Shown piece by piece: positions 7,918 through 9,510 of a stretch of 9,510 nucleotides of DNA (position 1 is its first letter; every line of letters starts with the position of its first letter). The stretch is taken from NCBI GenBank assembly GCA_028289805.1, contig JANQNI010000291.1, forward strand, positions 1 to 9,510, written 5' to 3'. Below the pieces are notes generated by a model that did no database searches, was not told the origin of the DNA, and worked only from the letters and a program-made list of their open reading frames with translations. The translations under genes and the position numbers were made by a program. Source of the stretch: Thermoplasmatota archaeon. GTDB lineage: Archaea; Thermoplasmatota; E2; JACPAO01; JAHFTW01.

Positions 7918-7930
7918 GGGCCGCAGGCCC
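7918..7930. repeat. Inverted repeat GGGCC-GCA-GGCCC next to the lipoprotein hydrolase start
   Basis: A perfect 5-bp inverted repeat with a 3-base centre lies between the CCTTAAGG element and the ATG of the hydrolase. If the transcript is leaderless, it covers about -3 to -15 relative to the start point and would be well placed as a repressor operator. It is short and GC-only, so chance is a real possibility. Confidence 0.3.
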
Positions 7931-7939
7931 GTCGCCCCG

Positions 7940-7947
7940 CCTTAAGG
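7940..7947 (-). promoter_or_regulatory. Palindromic TATA-like element CCTTAAGG before the lipoprotein hydrolase
   Basis: CCTTAAGG, followed by CG in the minus direction, lies with its centre about 28 bases upstream of ATG 7915. It is identical over 10 bases to the element before the MBL gene at 2337-2346 and at nearly the same distance from the start. No Shine-Dalgarno is present. A TBP-binding box of a leaderless archaeal promoter is the simplest reading; a shared transcription-factor site is the alternative. Confidence 0.6.
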
Positions 7948-7993
7948 GTTGCCGGTGCAGCGTCGTCCACCGCTTCGCCTGGGGGCCGATCCA

Positions 7994-8058
7994 CCAAGCG
8001 TCGTCCCACAGCACTTTTCTTGCGTGAGCCCGGCTTGGCCCCCAAGCGGTGGTCCACA
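7994..8058. repeat. Imperfect 17-bp direct repeats flanking a promoter, with internal inverted repeat
   Basis: CCAAGCGTCGTCCCACA (7994-8010) and CCAAGCGGTGGTCCACA (8042-8058) match at 13 of 17 positions and bracket the AT-rich element at 8013-8022. The second copy's CCAAGC also pairs with GCTTGG (8033-8038) as a perfect 6-bp inverted repeat with a CCC centre (8033-8047), so the hexamer CCAAGC occurs three times in 54 bases. The arrangement suggests an operator or a leader hairpin for the Trp-rich protein gene, but no regulator is identified. Confidence 0.4.
8013..8022 (+). promoter_or_regulatory. AT-rich promoter element ACTTTTCTTG of the Trp-rich protein gene
   Basis: This pyrimidine-rich AT island is the only one in the right half of the 142-base divergent spacer 7916-8057. 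It is centred about 40 bases before ATG 8058, so the transcript would carry a leader of roughly 13 bases. That leader would contain GGTGGT (8048-8053), a weak match to an archaeal Shine-Dalgarno. This gene would then differ from the apparently leaderless genes around it. Confidence 0.4.
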
Positions 8059-9510
8059 TGGGGGTGCTGCGTCTGTCGAAGCTGGTCTTCGGGCTCGTCG
8101 CATGGAGCCTGCTCAGCGGCAGCCTCGTCGCGGCGCAGGGCTTCTTCGAGGACGGGGGCCCCGGCGGCGCCCCCGAGACCTTCGGCACGGCCGAGAGCCG
8201 CGTCGGCGACCGGGGGCTCTACAAGACCGCCCTCGTCGTCGTGGACGCCGCCGACGGCACGGGGTCGTGGATCGACATGGAGGCGCGCTACGCCCTCGAG
8301 CGCAGCGCCGACCGGTACGTCCTCGACCGCCGCGGCGACCCCGTCTGGGCGCGCTCCTTCGCGGCGGAGTGGGAGACGGAGCCGTTCGAGGCGGACCTGA
8401 CGCAACACTTCGTCATCCCCGACGCCCCGGGCGCCGTGACGACGCTGCCGACGGTGCCCACCGCACCGACCGCCCCCACGGCGCCCACGGCCGGATGTGA
8501 ATCCACGTACGGGGACTGGGACGCCTGGGAGGACTGCTGGACCGACTACGGTGCGTCCTGGGAGGCGTGGGGGGACGAGTTCGAGCGGGACTGGGAGGCG
8601 TGGGGCGACGACTGGGCCGACTGGGTGAACGACTGGAGCGGCTACGACGACACGTGGCTCTTCTTCGGCGCCCCCGTCCACCGGGTGCAGGAGACGCCCT
8701 GGCAGGTGACGCACCACGACGCCGACTCCACCGGCTTCGCGGCGACGTTCCGGCCCGGAGCGTCCGTGGACGTGCCCGACGGAGTGGACCTCTCCGGCCT
8801 CGCGGACCCCACGTGGACGGAGCCGATGGCCGTCGACGGCCCCTGCGGCTACCGCCACGACCTCCAAGGCGCCCGCGTGCCCATCTGGGAGTCCATCACC
8901 GTCCACGGCGCCTGCCCGCCGCCCGTCGCCTTCGACTTCGGCGCCAGCGAGTTGCTCTCGGGGCCCCTGGAGTTGCGCGTCAGCGGCACGGACACGGTCG
9001 GCGACTGGGACACCACCGTGTACGCCTGGGACCAGGACAGCGACCGGTTGCGTCTCTGGTTCGCCGAGGAGGTCGCCTACCCCGTGCGCATCCTCGACCG
9101 CCTCCCCGACGTCGTGCCGCCGGAGGTGCAGGCCCTCGTGGACGCAAACGTGCAGCAGCCGACCCTGTACGTGATGCACGAACTCATCGAGTACGAGGCC
9201 GGCACCGGCCCCGTCGACGCCGCGCCCCCCATGGGGACCTCCGGCCTCGCCGACGCCACCGCCCCCCGCACGCCCTGGGGCCCCGACGACGCGGGCGCTC
9301 CCATGCGCTGGCCCCTCTCGCGGGCCTTCCGGGAGGCGATGGCGGACCCTGCGCTCGCCGACTGGGCCAAGACCCACCCCGACGCCCAGGTCTACGCCGC
9401 ATCCTACGCCACCCACGAGACGGCGGACCCGGGCGCACCCAACGGCGAGCCCGCCCGCACGGAATCGTGGGTGTTCCAGGTCAGCGACGGCCGCAGCGCC
9501 CGCCTCGTCG
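8058..9510 (+). CDS. Secreted protein of unknown function with Trp-rich periodic segment (3' end outside window)
   Basis: The frame is open from ATG 8058 to the window edge, 484 residues without a stop. Residues 1-26 look like a signal peptide (MGVLRLSK, then a hydrophobic core, cleavage likely after VAA). A first domain (about 45-122) is followed by the linker PTVPTAPTAPTAPTA (131-145), a possible O-glycosylation site. Residues 154-200 contain eleven Trp, two Tyr and one Phe spaced 3 or 4 apart, on an otherwise acidic chain with WEAWG repeated at 168-172 and 179-183. A second region (about 201-484) is Pro/Asp/Trp-containing and looks beta-rich at first; mature cysteines are at 147, 160, 263 and 286. 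I recognise no family. Alternative in-frame starts are GTG 8049 and GTG 8025. The gene is divergent from the lipoprotein hydrolase, and both products are extracellular. Confidence 0.85.
   Translation, partial: MGVLRLSKLVFGLVAWSLLSGSLVAAQGFFEDGGPGGAPETFGTAESRVGDRGLYKTALVVVDAADGTGSWIDMEARYALERSADRYVLDRRGDPVWARSFAAEWETEPFEADLTQHFVIPDAPGAVTTLPTVPTAPTAPTAPTAGCESTYGDWDAWEDCWTDYGASWEAWGDEFERDWEAWGDDWADWVNDWSGYDDTWLFFGAPVHRVQETPWQVTHHDADSTGFAATFRPGASVDVPDGVDLSGLADPTWTEPMAVDGPCGYRHDLQGARVPIWESITVHGACPPPVAFDFGASELLSGPLELRVSGTDTVGDWDTTVYAWDQDSDRLRLWFAEEVAYPVRILDRLPDVVPPEVQALVDANVQQPTLYVMHELIEYEAGTGPVDAAPPMGTSGLADATAPRTPWGPDDAGAPMRWPLSRAFREAMADPALADWAKTHPDAQVYAASYATHETADPGAPNGEPARTESWVFQVSDGRSARLV
8558..8605 (+). 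repeat. 15-bp direct repeat with a 33-bp period inside the Trp-rich segment
   Basis: CTGGGAGGCGTGGGG occurs exactly at 8558-8572 and at 8591-8605, 33 bases (11 codons) apart, and encodes WEAWG at residues 168-172 and 179-183. This suggests that the aromatic segment grew by duplication of an 11-residue unit, or that it is kept similar by recombination. Confidence 0.7.

Noticed and set aside
6296..7945. Long plus-strand open frame opposite the lipoprotein hydrolase
   Set aside because: The minus strand encodes a complete signal peptide, catalytic triad and PepX C-terminal domain, so the plus-strand frame is a shadow.
7916..8188. ATG 8188 as the start of the lipoprotein hydrolase
   Set aside because: It would add 91 residues before a perfect lipoprotein signal peptide and run through the divergent promoter and into the neighbouring gene.
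7848..9416. A 522-codon minus-strand frame opposite the Trp-rich protein
   Set aside because: It is Gly/Val/Arg-rich and crosses the divergent promoter region and the hydrolase start. The plus-strand frame has a signal peptide, linker and periodic aromatics.

Overview
The window is very GC-rich (runs of G/C everywhere, almost no AT-rich stretches) and gene-dense, with nine protein-coding genes on both strands, two of them cut by the window ends. I favour an archaeon, probably a high-GC euryarchaeon (Thermoplasmatota-like or haloarchaea-like). The reasons are a helix-turn-helix regulator of the archaeal HTH_10 (bacterio-opsin activator) type, almost no Shine-Dalgarno sequences, and short AT-rich, TATA-like islands about 25-29 bases upstream of several starts, the pattern of leaderless archaeal transcripts. 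The soluble proteins are not as acidic as in classical haloarchaea. No RNA gene, mobile element or CRISPR array was seen. The identification of the organism is inference.

Layout. 2-160 (+): C-terminal end of an enoyl-CoA hydratase (crotonase). 147-1270 (-): a two-gene repair unit, an AlkA-like DNA glycosylase followed by a Nudix hydrolase with overlapping stop and start (TGATG); the Nudix stop overlaps the crotonase tail. 1349-2317 (-): a metallo-beta-lactamase-fold hydrolase. It is divergent from an HTH_10 regulator at 2375-3073 (+), and the shared 57-base spacer holds the palindrome CCTTAAGG. 3127-4266 (+): a short-chain acyl-CoA dehydrogenase. 4316-6106 (+): an unusual membrane protein with five membrane segments, a histidine-rich linker and an external domain of nine cysteine pairs. 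6116-7915 (-): a secreted lipoprotein hydrolase of the CocE/Xaa-Pro peptidase (S15) class, convergent with the membrane protein. 8058-9510 (+, open at the right end): a secreted protein of unknown function with a Pro-Thr linker and a remarkable tryptophan-rich helical segment. It does not end in this window.

How the genes fit together. The crotonase and acyl-CoA dehydrogenase belong to beta-oxidation-type acyl-CoA metabolism, and the HTH_10 regulator between the MBL hydrolase and the dehydrogenase is a candidate local regulator. The glycosylase and Nudix enzyme make a small DNA-damage and nucleotide-cleaning unit. The right half (4316-9510) encodes three cell-surface proteins: a Cys/His-rich membrane protein, a surface peptidase/esterase and the Trp-rich protein. 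The parts that look least described are the cysteine-pair repeat domain, the aromatic 3-4 periodic segment, and the CCTTAAGG promoter palindrome that occurs in two intergenic regions.
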